64,000 nucleotides of DNA, taken from positions 1-64,000 of the forward strand of contig JBIIAO010000005.1 in NCBI GenBank assembly GCA_044239865.1. The letters are read 5' to 3'. Shown in pieces: positions 24,903 through 33,265 of the stretch. The position numbers and the translations under genes were made by a program. The notes under the pieces are model-generated. The model was given only the letters and a program-made list of their open reading frames with translations, made no database searches and had not been told where the DNA came from. Numbering within the stretch: position 1 is the stretch's first letter; every line of letters begins with the position of its first letter. Source of the DNA: CAIZGX01 sp044239865. Lineage in GTDB: Bacteria > Bacteroidota > Bacteroidia > Flavobacteriales_D > Sanyastnellaceae.

Positions 24903-26357
24903 ATGCTTAAGAAAATAGTCTCTCACACCTTTTTTTATTCTTTTGCAAATCAGTCTCCAGCGCTGATTAATCTCTTTTTGCTCCCTTTTCTTACTCCTTT
25001 TTTAACAGCAGGCGACTACGCCATTTACGGTTTAATTCTCAGCTACGCTGGATTGGTTGGAGCCTTCAGCAGTTTGGGGTACATCGTGCTCTTTCAGCAA
25101 AGTTATTTCGAGTTGGGTCCTGAGTTTAAATCGAAATGGTCTCGGCTCCTAGGTTTTCAGTGGCTATATAAATTTCTGTATGCAGCATTGGTGGCGGCCT
25201 TGTTGTATTTTTCTTTGAGAAACAAAATTCCTTCTGACCGATTAAATGTAGTTCTAGTCTTGGTGATTGTTCCGCTGCTATTTTTCGATTTAACGAAGTC
25301 GATTGCCACGCGATTGCTTCAGTTTAGACACAAGCATCAGCAGGTATATACTATAACCATTGTCGTGGGAATTCTATCTGCATTTATAAGTTTTGTAGGC
25401 GTTAGATATTTCAATTTAGGGTACATGGCTTGGCTTTATTCTCAAGCTATTTCTTCGGCTTTCTTGGCCGCTTATTTCGGTTACTTTCTGTATGTGAAGG
25501 AGCGCATTCGCCCATCGTTTCATTTCAACAAAAATGAAATTGTTTCAGATCTAAAAATTGCAACACCGCTTATTCCGAAAGAGTATGCGACCTATTTATT
25601 GAATTCATCTGACCGTGTGTTATTAGATCGATTTGGGGTTTCACAAAATAAAATAGGACAATACAGCATTGCTTATTCTTTTGCCTCCTACTTCGAAAAT
25701 ATTCAATCGCAGGCCAACCAAGTGTTAACGCCCATTGTTTTCGATTTGTATAAAACAGGAAGTGAATTGGCTATGCAAACCTTGGGTAAGCTCATCCGAG
25801 CTTGGTTTTACATTTCGTTGCTGATGGCAACGCTATTGGGGTTGTGGATTCCGGATATTTTCAGATTGCTTTATCGCAAAGCGGAGTTGAGTGCAGCTTA
25901 TCCAATGGCTATAATTCTCATTTTCGGATTTTGCTACCGGCCCATTTACGTGGCTATAGTTGATAAGGCCATCTACGATAAACGAACCATGGAAGTTTTG
26001 AAAATAACAGTGGTGGCAGCCCTTTCCAACGTGTTACTCAATTTAATTTTCATTGGTTACTACGAAACATGGGCGGCAACTGTGAACACCGTAATTGCTT
26101 ATTTCGTTATGGGAGTGGCGGGTTATTTTTTAATAACGAACAGCGGAGCCTTCCGCAAGCTCATTCGTCCGTTTGAACTTGTTGCAATTATTGTAGTTGT
26201 GGGAGCGGGTGTATTTTCAATGCGCGATTTTTCATGGGTTTGGCGGCTTGCGGCTACAGCAATTATTTTAATTGGAATGTTTATTTGGCTTCGCACCAAA
26301 GGAAGAGAAATGTGGAACGAATTGAATAACTTGCGACATGGCCTTTCGTCCCATTGA
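24903..26357 (+). CDS. Oligosaccharide flippase family protein (Wzx/MATE-like)
   Basis: 484 residues with about 12-14 membrane helices from residue 10 to the end. The N-terminus (HTFFYSFANQSPALINLFLLPFLTPFL) and the loop LLNSSDRVLLDRFGVSQNKIGQYSIAYSF, with its conserved Asp-Arg pair, are typical of the polysaccharide biosynthesis/flippase family. It probably flips a lipid-linked glycan across the inner membrane. It overlaps the next gene, a glycosyltransferase-like protein, by 20 bases, so the two form a small surface-glycan unit. No polymerase or other glycan genes are adjacent. Confidence 0.88.
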   Translation: MLKKIVSHTFFYSFANQSPALINLFLLPFLTPFLTAGDYAIYGLILSYAGLVGAFSSLGYIVLFQQSYFELGPEFKSKWSRLLGFQWLYKFLYAALVAALLYFSLRNKIPSDRLNVVLVLVIVPLLFFDLTKSIATRLLQFRHKHQQVYTITIVVGILSAFISFVGVRYFNLGYMAWLYSQAISSAFLAAYFGYFLYVKERIRPSFHFNKNEIVSDLKIATPLIPKEYATYLLNSSDRVLLDRFGVSQNKIGQYSIAYSFASYFENIQSQANQVLTPIVFDLYKTGSELAMQTLGKLIRAWFYISLLMATLLGLWIPDIFRLLYRKAELSAAYPMAIILIFGFCYRPIYVAIVDKAIYDKRTMEVLKITVVAALSNVLLNLIFIGYYETWAATVNTVIAYFVMGVAGYFLITNSGAFRKLIRPFELVAIIVVVGAGVFSMRDFSWVWRLAATAIILIGMFIWLRTKGREMWNELNNLRHGLSSH

Positions 26358-27714
26358 TTTCAATATTATTCAGAATGAATTCGAGCAAAGATTTCCAGAT
26401 GGAAAATTGTTCGAGGGGAAGAATTTCAATTACCTGAAATTGGTGCAACACGGCTTGTCCTACGCCATGACCGATGCGCGAGATAAATTGCTGAAAAAAA
26501 ATCTTTTTGGAGCATGGAGCGTATTTAAAGTCAAGTCGCGGATTAATTCCTTTCGAAATAGAAAAATAAATTTCTTTCCACAAAAAAGCCAAAGCATTTT
26601 ATTTTTAGAAGGAAGAAGAAAATTGAAACTTCCAACTGGAGAAGACATTTCACCCATTACTCATTTGATGCGGGAGTCTATTTTAAGCACAGAATATTCG
26701 TGGTGGGATACAACCGGCGCGTTTCAATCGGAGGCAGATTTTTCATTGAAGGAATTATCGAATTGGTTTCCACCAACAAATGAAATTCAAAAAGAAATTT
26801 ATTTCGAGTTGAAGGAAGTCCTTCAACAAATAAAAAAGGCTAAGTCGCTGTCGAGTGCAGAATTTCGATATGTTGAAAGCGCTTTTCATGTGTTCTTCGA
26901 TTCTTTTCGGAGATGGCACAGCTTGCTATCTTTCGCTGTTCCAAAAACCATAGTTGGCATTACACATTACCACAATGAAGGATGTTTGGCAGCCGCGAAG
27001 TTGCTGGGGATAAAAACAATTGAGCTTCAACATGGATTAATTTCAAAACATGATTTGTATTACGTTTATCCCCAGAAATATGCAGATTCCCTCGCGAAGG
27101 CAATGTTTCCGAATGAGATTTGGTTGTTTGGAAATTTCTGGAAAGAAGTATTGCAAAGAGGTGCTGAATCTGACTTTATGAAGCCTATTGTAGTTGGAAA
27201 TTTCAAGACAGATACTGCAGTTAAATCGAATGATTTTAAGAAAGAGAATCGCGTATTGCTTTGTGCCCAGAAGAATTTATCTGAACCCTATATCGAGTGG
27301 ATCAGATACATGCGTGATATCATTATGACAAATCACCCGAATTGGAAGTTGATAGTGAAATTGCACCCGCTTGAATCTGAAGTGCAGAAATACGAAAGTG
27401 AGGCCAATAATTTCGTTGAAGTACTGCCCATTTCAGCTTCATTGAATGAAGAATTGAAGCGTGCTAAAATTCAGGTAAGTATCTATAGCACTACGTTTTT
27501 CGATGCTTTGGGAATGCAGGTTCAAAATTTTTCGTTGAATGACAGTGGCTATTCCGAAGATTACGCATCTGAAATGGTTTCTTTGGCTGTAGCGGAACCA
27601 TTAAGAAAAATGGACGATGTCATTGCGAAGTTCGAAAGTGGGTCAGGTCAAATTGATAATTTGACAAGAGAGGATGTTTTCGCGCCTTTTCAACCTCGAA
27701 TGCTGAACTTTTAA
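26338..27714 (+). CDS. Probable GT-B glycosyl- or glycerophosphotransferase-like protein
   Basis: 458 residues, no signal peptide. The first 190 residues are unfamiliar. The rest resembles a GT-B fold of the capsule-export/CDP-glycerol transferase type: TIELQHGLISKHDLYYVYP (about residues 229-247), PNEIWLFGNFWKEVL, and a C-terminal half with KLIVKLHPLESE, then SIYSTTFFDALGMQ. The HG and KxHP motifs are the usual nucleotide-sugar binding signatures of this group. Donor and acceptor are unknown. It is translationally linked to the flippase before it. Confidence 0.65.
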   Translation: MAFRPIDFNIIQNEFEQRFPDGKLFEGKNFNYLKLVQHGLSYAMTDARDKLLKKNLFGAWSVFKVKSRINSFRNRKINFFPQKSQSILFLEGRRKLKLPTGEDISPITHLMRESILSTEYSWWDTTGAFQSEADFSLKELSNWFPPTNEIQKEIYFELKEVLQQIKKAKSLSSAEFRYVESAFHVFFDSFRRWHSLLSFAVPKTIVGITHYHNEGCLAAAKLLGIKTIELQHGLISKHDLYYVYPQKYADSLAKAMFPNEIWLFGNFWKEVLQRGAESDFMKPIVVGNFKTDTAVKSNDFKKENRVLLCAQKNLSEPYIEWIRYMRDIIMTNHPNWKLIVKLHPLESEVQKYESEANNFVEVLPISASLNEELKRAKIQVSIYSTTFFDALGMQVQNFSLNDSGYSEDYASEMVSLAVAEPLRKMDDVIAKFESGSGQIDNLTREDVFAPFQPRMLNF

Positions 27715-27749
27715 TGGAGATCTGTTGAATTTGTTTGTCTCTCATTCGT

Positions 27750-27757
27750 TACATTTG
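27750..27757 (+). promoter_or_regulatory. -7 box TACATTTG for the second T9SS cargo gene
   Basis: Exact TAnnTTTG 17 bases before the ATG at 27775. TTG triplets occur 16 and 22 bases upstream of the box, neither at the ideal spacing. Confidence 0.6.
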
Positions 27758-27774
27758 TTCATATCCTTAATTTT

Positions 27775-29565
27775 ATGAAAAGACTTGTACTCTTAGTAAT
27801 CTTAGCAGCTTGTGTAACTTCGGCTTATGCCCAGGCTACTTCAGCAACGGCATTAGCTATTACTCCGGGAAATTACTTATTAAATGGAGTTGGATATACC
27901 CCAATTGCGTCTACGAGCCAATGTCTTGTTACGACCACAGGACAAACCACATCTACCTGTACGGCAGCCGCTCCTACAAAAGCGTGTTGGTTTAAGTTTA
28001 CGGTGCCTGCGGGAACGCTTTCAGCTGCGGTTAAAGTGTCTGTTGTGCCTACGGGATTTGATGCTTCCATAGATTTTTACGCGGGAACAGCCGCCGCACC
28101 AATCTATATGCAATGTGTTAACGCGGGTGGTTCGGGAGTTACAGAAACGCTGAAGACAACATGGGCGACTAACCCAGTTAATCCTGGAACAGAATATTAT
28201 TTCCGTGTAGGATCAAATGGGACTGCAGCTTCTTGCTTTACCGTAAAAGTAGAATACTATCCAACGGCTCAACTACTTTCTTCTCCGAACCCTTCTCCAG
28301 ACGCAGGGTTGGTTGGGTATAGAACAAACAATTTTGCAAAACGCAATAACCCAACATTCGCAGCACAGAACAATTTAGTTACTTCAACTCGTTATCGTTT
28401 TGTTGATCAAGCGGATCCGACAGGCACGCCTTGCACAGGAAATACAGGAGCTTCAAGTGTGGATCAAGTGTATTTGTATACTTTTCCTTGCATCTGTTAT
28501 GGGAAGACGTACGACGTGTACATTGAAATTCAAATGGATGGAATTTGGTGTGGCGAAGGCCCAGTTAGAACGTTGGCTATGGAGGCCTATCCCAATAATA
28601 CCATTAGCAACGCTCCGTGCGCGACAGTGACTTTACTCGGCGGGGTTTTGAATTCCACCTATTTAGGCCCAACGGCCATTACTGAATGGGAATTCACGTT
28701 GGCAGGAAATGTTATTGTTACCACACAATCTGCTCCTGGTATTACTACTTTGAATATGAATATTCCTGCGTTGTCTTGTCTGCGATACAACCGAATTTAT
28801 TCGGTTCGAATTCGCATGAATTATTGCAATGTTTGGGGTCTTTGGAGTGCGCCCTATTGTTTAATTACAGCGCCAATTCCTTACTTAACTATTACCGGTC
28901 CGCCACCAGCTTATGCAAATCTTTGTAACACAACGATATCGCCTTACAGCATTGTTTATTCACAGTTTACCCAAGGTGCAGGACAATATATTTGGCAAAT
29001 AGCTCAGGTAAATCCGGGCGCACCACAAACGCCGATTGCTCCGGCCATTGTAGCTACAACAACATCCGAAGTTTTAATGTTGAATCAGTTCGGATTGGTT
29101 ACCGGTAATTCATATCGCATTGCGGCGAAGCCAAAACTTATTTCGTGCAACTCTCCGCAAGAAGGAGATTACGGTCCTTTTTGTGTGGTAACCATCGGTT
29201 CGGCATTCGCTCCTGGAAACCCAAGTTCGATGGAAGTCATGAATGATGAAATGCATGTTGAAAGAAATGCAGCTGACATTATGGAAGTTGATGAGCAAGG
29301 AAATGTCGCGGTAATTTCATTTCAAGGAATTGAAGAGAAAATGGCGACTATTCGAATTACTGATGAGCGCGCGCTAGGAAAGGGAATGATTCAATTGGTT
29401 GGAATGAATGGTCAGATGCTTTTCTCGAAAGATGTATTCATTGAGTCGTTGGATCAGTTGATTCAAGTTCCATTGCCTTCGAATGTTGCTTCTGGCTTGT
29501 ACATGGTTTCGTTCAGAACACAAGGGCATACTGTTACAGAGAAGTTCCTTTTTCGGGGCGAATAA
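27775..29565 (+). CDS. T9SS-secreted protein with PPC-like domain and three Fn3-like modules
   Basis: 596 residues. Signal peptide MKRLVLLVILAACVTSAYAQ. A PPC-like beta domain follows (about residues 21-160, ACWFKFTVPAG), then three modules of about 95 residues that each end in a pattern like W-x-x-GP (about 175-275, 280-375, 385-480), then a linker and a C-terminal T9SS-type sorting domain (about 520-596) ending FLFRGE. The PPC-plus-module order matches the C-terminal part of the giant adhesin at the left of the window. Function is unknown; secreted or surface-bound is inferred. The stop codon lies inside a palindromic element. Confidence 0.82.
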   Translation: MKRLVLLVILAACVTSAYAQATSATALAITPGNYLLNGVGYTPIASTSQCLVTTTGQTTSTCTAAAPTKACWFKFTVPAGTLSAAVKVSVVPTGFDASIDFYAGTAAAPIYMQCVNAGGSGVTETLKTTWATNPVNPGTEYYFRVGSNGTAASCFTVKVEYYPTAQLLSSPNPSPDAGLVGYRTNNFAKRNNPTFAAQNNLVTSTRYRFVDQADPTGTPCTGNTGASSVDQVYLYTFPCICYGKTYDVYIEIQMDGIWCGEGPVRTLAMEAYPNNTISNAPCATVTLLGGVLNSTYLGPTAITEWEFTLAGNVIVTTQSAPGITTLNMNIPALSCLRYNRIYSVRIRMNYCNVWGLWSAPYCLITAPIPYLTITGPPPAYANLCNTTISPYSIVYSQFTQGAGQYIWQIAQVNPGAPQTPIAPAIVATTTSEVLMLNQFGLVTGNSYRIAAKPKLISCNSPQEGDYGPFCVVTIGSAFAPGNPSSMEVMNDEMHVERNAADIMEVDEQGNVAVISFQGIEEKMATIRITDERALGKGMIQLVGMNGQMLFSKDVFIESLDQLIQVPLPSNVASGLYMVSFRTQGHTVTEKFLFRGE

Positions 29566-29627
29566 TCATTCGCCCTTGTAAGTTAGGGGCGAATGATTAT
29601 TCGCCCTTAGTAGAGATTATTCGCCCC
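29555..29627. repeat. Palindromic element between convergent genes, supplying both stop codons
   Basis: Three related units. Unit 1 (29556-29575, GGGCGAATAATCATTCGCCC) is the exact reverse complement of unit 2 (29587-29606), and each is nearly palindromic itself. A half unit (29615-29627) repeats the end in inverse. The stop codons of the + gene (29563-29565) and the - gene (29617-29619) fall in the outer units, so both proteins end in Arg-Gly-Glu. It can form strong alternative hairpins and may act as a bidirectional terminator, though no T run follows. Confidence 0.85.
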
Positions 29628-30378
29628 GAAGGTTTTGCTTAATTTCTTGCATAAACTCCGAAGCAAAAACGAAGTTGTTAAGGGCCGTGTTTTCCGATTT
29701 TAACAGTTCTTGCTTATTGCCTTGCCATTCGACTCTTCCGCCGCTTATGAAATTGATGTTGTCTCCAATTTCCATAACCGAATTCATATCGTGACTAACC
29801 ACAATGGTTGTTGAACCTAGATCGTAAGTTATGGAGCGAATGAGGTTATCAATGACGATGGAAGTTTCAGGATCTAATCCAGAGTTGGGCTCGTCTACAA
29901 AAAGAAACTTCGGGTTCATGATAATGGCGCGGGCTATACCTGTTCGCTTTTTCATTCCACCAGAGAGTTCGGCAGGATAAAGTTTGTTTTTCCCTGCAAG
30001 ATTTACTCGCTCGAGGCATTCATTCACTTTTACTAGCTTCTCTTCTTTAGTCAGGTTGCTGTACATGGTAAGAGGAAACATAACATTTTCCTCAACAGTC
30101 ATGGAGTCGAAAAGCGCAGCACCTTGAAAAAGCATTCCTACTTCTTGACGAATGGCTTTGTGTTGATCTTCATTCATATTCAGAAAGTCAACCCCATCGT
30201 ACAGAATACTTCCAGCATCGGGATCTAACAAGCCAACCATGCACTTTAACAGCACGCTTTTTCCTTGTCCACTTCTTCCAATAATAAAATTCACTTTTCC
30301 GGGTTCGAAGTCAATGGAAATATCCGAAAGCACCTGAGCTTCTTTAAAGGCTTTGGAAATATTTTGAACCTGAATCAC
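29617..30378 (-). CDS. MlaF-like ABC transporter ATP-binding protein
   Basis: 253 residues. Walker A GRSGQGKS (about 33-40), Q-loop in MLFQGAALFDSMTV, signature LSGGMKKRTGIARAI, Walker B FLFVDEPNSGLDPE, and H-loop VVSHDMNS. The LSGGMKKR signature and the AALFDSMTVEENV segment point to the Mla/Mce phospholipid transport class. It pairs with the MlaE-type permease whose stop overlaps its start by 4 bases (ATGA). No MlaD/Mce gene is adjacent. The coding end lies in the palindromic element. Confidence 0.93.
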   Translation of the reverse strand: MIQVQNISKAFKEAQVLSDISIDFEPGKVNFIIGRSGQGKSVLLKCMVGLLDPDAGSILYDGVDFLNMNEDQHKAIRQEVGMLFQGAALFDSMTVEENVMFPLTMYSNLTKEEKLVKVNECLERVNLAGKNKLYPAELSGGMKKRTGIARAIIMNPKFLFVDEPNSGLDPETSIVIDNLIRSITYDLGSTTIVVSHDMNSVMEIGDNINFISGGRVEWQGNKQELLKSENTALNNFVFASEFMQEIKQNLRGE

Positions 30379-31118
30379 AGCAGTAATATTTGAGTAAGCA
30401 AATAATTCCCAACCATTACTGCAACCATGCTATATACAACTCCTTTGGTACTTGATTTTCCTACCTCAAGCGCGCCACCACTTGCGTAATAACCATGATA
30501 AGCAGGAATGGTAGAAAGAATAAACGCGAAAAAAACTGTTTTAATGAGGGAGTAGACAATTCCATAACTATCGAAATCGTATTGAATACCGTAGACAAAA
30601 TCATTTAGTGAAACTGCTTTGGTCATTGTTCCGACTAAGGCTCCTGAGCAAATACCAACACTCATAGCAAGGAGTACTAAAAACGGAAACATAACAGTAG
30701 AGGCAATCAATTTAGGAAGTATGAGGTAGCTTGCTGAATTCACACCCATAATGTCTAGCGCGTCTATTTGTTCTGAAATACGCATGGTGCCTATCTCAGA
30801 GGCAATGTTACTGCCCACTTTTCCTGCTAATACAAGTGCTACAATGGTAGAGGAAAACTCATAGATCATGGTTTGTCTGGTGGTGTAACCAACGGTCCAT
30901 TTCGGAATCCAACCGCTTTCAATATTCACCGCTGTTTGCAGGGTAACTACTGCACCCATGAAGAATGATAGTAAAGCCACAATTCCGACAGACTGCACAC
31001 CAATTTTAATCATTTCGTCGGTGATCAATGGTCTGTATATTTTCTTTTTTTCAGCACGAGAAAACACCCTGCGCATGAGCAAAAAATAACGTCCAAAATT
31101 TCCTAAGATTCCTGTCAT
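30375..31118 (-). CDS. MlaE-family ABC transporter permease
   Basis: 247 residues with five or six membrane helices. MlaE-family motifs: GAVVTLQTAVNI near residue 57, and a central stretch VLAGKVGSNIASEIGTMRISEQIDALDIMG (about 116-145) that holds the cytoplasmic coupling Glu. Expected partner of the ATPase downstream in retrograde or anterograde phospholipid transport between the membranes. A -7 box TACCTTCG lies 15 bases upstream. Confidence 0.93.
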   Translation of the reverse strand: MTGILGNFGRYFLLMRRVFSRAEKKKIYRPLITDEMIKIGVQSVGIVALLSFFMGAVVTLQTAVNIESGWIPKWTVGYTTRQTMIYEFSSTIVALVLAGKVGSNIASEIGTMRISEQIDALDIMGVNSASYLILPKLIASTVMFPFLVLLAMSVGICSGALVGTMTKAVSLNDFVYGIQYDFDSYGIVYSLIKTVFFAFILSTIPAYHGYYASGGALEVGKSSTKGVVYSMVAVMVGNYLLTQILLL

Positions 31119-31133
31119 GATTTAAACTTACGC

Positions 31134-31141
31134 CGAAGGTA
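31134..31141 (-). promoter_or_regulatory. -7 box TACCTTCG for the mlaE/mlaF-like operon
   Basis: On the minus strand, TAnnTTTG with one C, 15 bases before the ATG at 31118. The 95-base divergent gap also holds the promoter for the small lipoprotein. Confidence 0.5.
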
Positions 31142-31201
31142 GTTTATTTTTTTTGAGTGTAATAATTTTTCAATGTTTACGTATTCTTGCTACTTATTCA
31201 G

Positions 31202-31209
31202 TATTTTCG
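31202..31209 (+). promoter_or_regulatory. -7 box TATTTTCG, 4 bases before the small lipoprotein ATG
   Basis: Variant TAnnTTCG followed by AGAC and the ATG at 31214. The spacing predicts an mRNA with no or almost no leader. Confidence 0.5.
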
Positions 31210-31213
31210 AGAC

Positions 31214-31375
31214 ATGAAGAAATTAATGTATTTGCTTTTAGCTACGTTTTTAATTGTCGGATTAGCTTCATGCAATGAGCAAAATCATGGACACAAAATC
31301 ACGAAGAAACCGGGGGGAAAGCAAGGGGGAAAACGTTCCAAACCAAATGATTGCAACTGCCCAACTTGGGATTAA
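31214..31375 (+). CDS. Small lipoprotein, 53 residues
   Basis: Starts MKKLMYLLLATFLIVGLASC, a textbook lipoprotein signal with lipobox LASC (Cys20). The mature part is only 34 residues, basic and Gly/Lys-rich (KKPGGKQGGKRSK), and ends DCNCPTWD with two extra Cys residues. An in-frame ATG at 31187 would put nine unlikely residues before the signal and lies upstream of the promoter box. I do not recognise a family. The SprT-like gene follows 12 bases later and may be co-transcribed. Confidence 0.75.
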   Translation: MKKLMYLLLATFLIVGLASCNEQNHGHKITKKPGGKQGGKRSKPNDCNCPTWD

Positions 31376-31387
31376 TTACAATGAGGC

Positions 31388-32008
31388 ATGGCTAAATCGA
31401 ATGATTTAGAAACTGCTTTAACTCCATTCTTACCCGGTGGTTCAGTAGTGAAGGTGTGTGAAATGTTGCGGGCGTATCCGCACGATTTGGTTATTACCAA
31501 AGGCCGAAGTACCAAGCACGGCGATTTCCGTTACGCGCCTGGTGAACGCTACAAGATCACGGTGAATCATAATTTAAATCGCTACGCTTTTCTAATTACA
31601 CTCATGCACGAATTGGCTCACTTGATTTGTCATGTGCGTCACGGACATTTTGTGAAGCCGCATGGTGGTGAGTGGAAAAAATGTTTCCAAGAGACTTTGG
31701 CACCCTTTGTAAATGTGAATTTATTTCCCCTAGATTTAGAAAAAGCCATTCAGCGATACCTGAACAATCCCGCCGCTGCAACTTGCAGCGATGTTGATCT
31801 CTCAAAGACTTTAGCGCTCTATGATCGATCGAGCCATGAAAATATTATTATGGTCGATGATCTTCCTGACGGGGCCAAATTTATATATGGAAAAGACAAG
31901 CGTGAATTCGTTCGCTTAAACAAAAGACGTCAGCGTATTTTGTGTAAGGAAGTGAAGACGGGTAGTGATTATTTGTTTTCACCACTCACCAAAATCTGGA
32001 AGCTGTAA
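31388..32008 (+). CDS. SprT-like zinc metalloprotease domain protein
   Basis: 206 residues. The zinc motif HELAH is within LITLMHELAHLICHVRHG (about residues 72-89), followed by KPHGGEWKKCF. The order matches SprT-like proteins of Bacteroidota. An ITVNHNLNRYAFL strand precedes the helix as in the family. The C-terminal third carries a small beta domain (FIYGKDKREFVRLNKRRQRI) with basic residues that might contact nucleic acid. Its stop is directly followed by the convergent proline dehydrogenase stop, with no spacer. Confidence 0.85.
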   Translation: MAKSNDLETALTPFLPGGSVVKVCEMLRAYPHDLVITKGRSTKHGDFRYAPGERYKITVNHNLNRYAFLITLMHELAHLICHVRHGHFVKPHGGEWKKCFQETLAPFVNVNLFPLDLEKAIQRYLNNPAAATCSDVDLSKTLALYDRSSHENIIMVDDLPDGAKFIYGKDKREFVRLNKRRQRILCKEVKTGSDYLFSPLTKIWKL

Positions 32009-33181
32009 CTAAGCTTTTTTTCTGCGTTGAATTTCTTTTTCAATCAGAGATAATTCTCTTCCGGTTTGACCTTTTACCGAAGTATTCTCTTGCGCTCGGC
32101 GCAATAAATACGGCATGACCTCTTTAATGGGGCCGTACGGAAGGTATTTCGCGACGTTATAATTTGCGTGACTGAGGTTATAGCTAATGTGGTCGCTCAT
32201 GCCGAACAATTGCGCGAAATAGATGCGTTTATCGTTGCTTGCAATTCCACGCGCATTCATTTTTTCCACCAACATCGCAGAACTTTCTTCATTGTGCGAA
32301 CCGCAGCAAATAGCTATGTCTTCAATGTGATCTAAACAATAGTCGACCGCTAAATTGAAATCGCGATCTGTATTTTCTTTTGTTGATTGAATGGGATCCA
32401 CATAGCCCAATTCAGCAGCACGCTTGCGTTCCTTTTCCATATAGGCTCCACGAACTAATTTCACAGCGGTCTTTGCTCCCTTCTCGCTCAAACGCTCATG
32501 CATTGCTTTCAAATACGCAAGGCGATCGTGTCTGTATAATTGAACCGTATTGTAAACGATGAAATTTTTCTGGTTGAATTGAACCATCATGCTTTCCGCT
32601 AGTTCATCAATCGCATCCTGTATCCACGAGTCTTCAGCGTCCACAAACAACGCAACATTTTTTTGGAAGGCATGCTCGCAAATGCTGAACACACGACCAG
32701 CAGCGCGTTCCCACTCAACTTCTTCATTGGCCGAAAGCGCTTGCTTCGCATTTACTTTTTCCAACAGAGAAAATCTGCAAATTCCTGTTACTTTGAATAC
32801 ACTGAAGGGAATGTCGTTGTTGTTCTCGGCAGCATCAATGGTGCGCTTAATTTCATCTGCCGTAAAGTCGAAATCTTTTTCGTTTTCTTTTCCTTCCACG
32901 CTGTAATCGAGAATGGAACCAATGCCGCTCTTCGCAAGGTGATGCGCAGCTTTCTTGCTTTCTGAGATATTCACTCCCCCGCAAAACTGTGAGAAGATAT
33001 TTTTCTTAATGGCCCATCCAATGGGAATGCCTAGTCCAACAGCTAAATTTGTTAACGTCGCACCAATTTTAACCAAGCTCGGAGAGGCGATTAGTTTGAA
33101 GAGCCAAAAAGAACGCTTCAGTTGGCCATTGTTTTTATGTTGAAACGCTACCGCGGTATTCTCGAAATTTACGCTACTCAT
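32009..33181 (-). CDS. Proline dehydrogenase
   Basis: 390 residues, single-domain PRODH as in many Bacteroidota, not the bifunctional PutA. It oxidises proline to pyrroline-5-carboxylate with FAD. Visible signatures: KLVRGAYMEKERKRA (about residues 239-253) and the C-terminal YNVAKYLPYGPIKEVMPYLLRRAQEN segment with the RRxxEN substrate-binding helix. The ATG at 33181 lies 5 bases after a perfect -7 box (TATCTTTG). Divergent from the M20 peptidase gene, so proline release and use may be loosely linked. Confidence 0.95.
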   Translation of the reverse strand: MSSVNFENTAVAFQHKNNGQLKRSFWLFKLIASPSLVKIGATLTNLAVGLGIPIGWAIKKNIFSQFCGGVNISESKKAAHHLAKSGIGSILDYSVEGKENEKDFDFTADEIKRTIDAAENNNDIPFSVFKVTGICRFSLLEKVNAKQALSANEEVEWERAAGRVFSICEHAFQKNVALFVDAEDSWIQDAIDELAESMMVQFNQKNFIVYNTVQLYRHDRLAYLKAMHERLSEKGAKTAVKLVRGAYMEKERKRAAELGYVDPIQSTKENTDRDFNLAVDYCLDHIEDIAICCGSHNEESSAMLVEKMNARGIASNDKRIYFAQLFGMSDHISYNLSHANYNVAKYLPYGPIKEVMPYLLRRAQENTSVKGQTGRELSLIEKEIQRRKKA

Positions 33182-33186
33182 TGCTG

Positions 33187-33194
33187 CAAAGATA
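33187..33194 (-). promoter_or_regulatory. -7 box TATCTTTG, 5 bases before the proline dehydrogenase ATG
   Basis: Exact TAnnTTTG on the minus strand, gap CAGCA, then the ATG at 33181. Suggests a leaderless or near-leaderless transcript. No clear TTG at 18-21 bases. Confidence 0.65.
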
Positions 33195-33239
33195 TTCTTC
33201 TTCGTTGGTTTTTCATTCTGATTTTAAAACGTTCCATCG

Positions 33240-33247
33240 TATCTTTC
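33240..33247 (+). promoter_or_regulatory. Possible -7 box TATCTTTC before the M20 gene
   Basis: One mismatch to TAnnTTTG, 18 bases before the ATG at 33266. It favours that ATG over an in-frame start at 33122, which lies antisense within the proline dehydrogenase gene. Confidence 0.4.
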
Positions 33248-33265
33248 GACCACAAATTAAATGTC

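Noticed and set aside
33122..33265. N-terminal extension of the M20 dipeptidase
   Set aside because: It lies antisense in the start of the proline dehydrogenase gene and lacks family similarity; the ATG at 33266 begins the normal fold.
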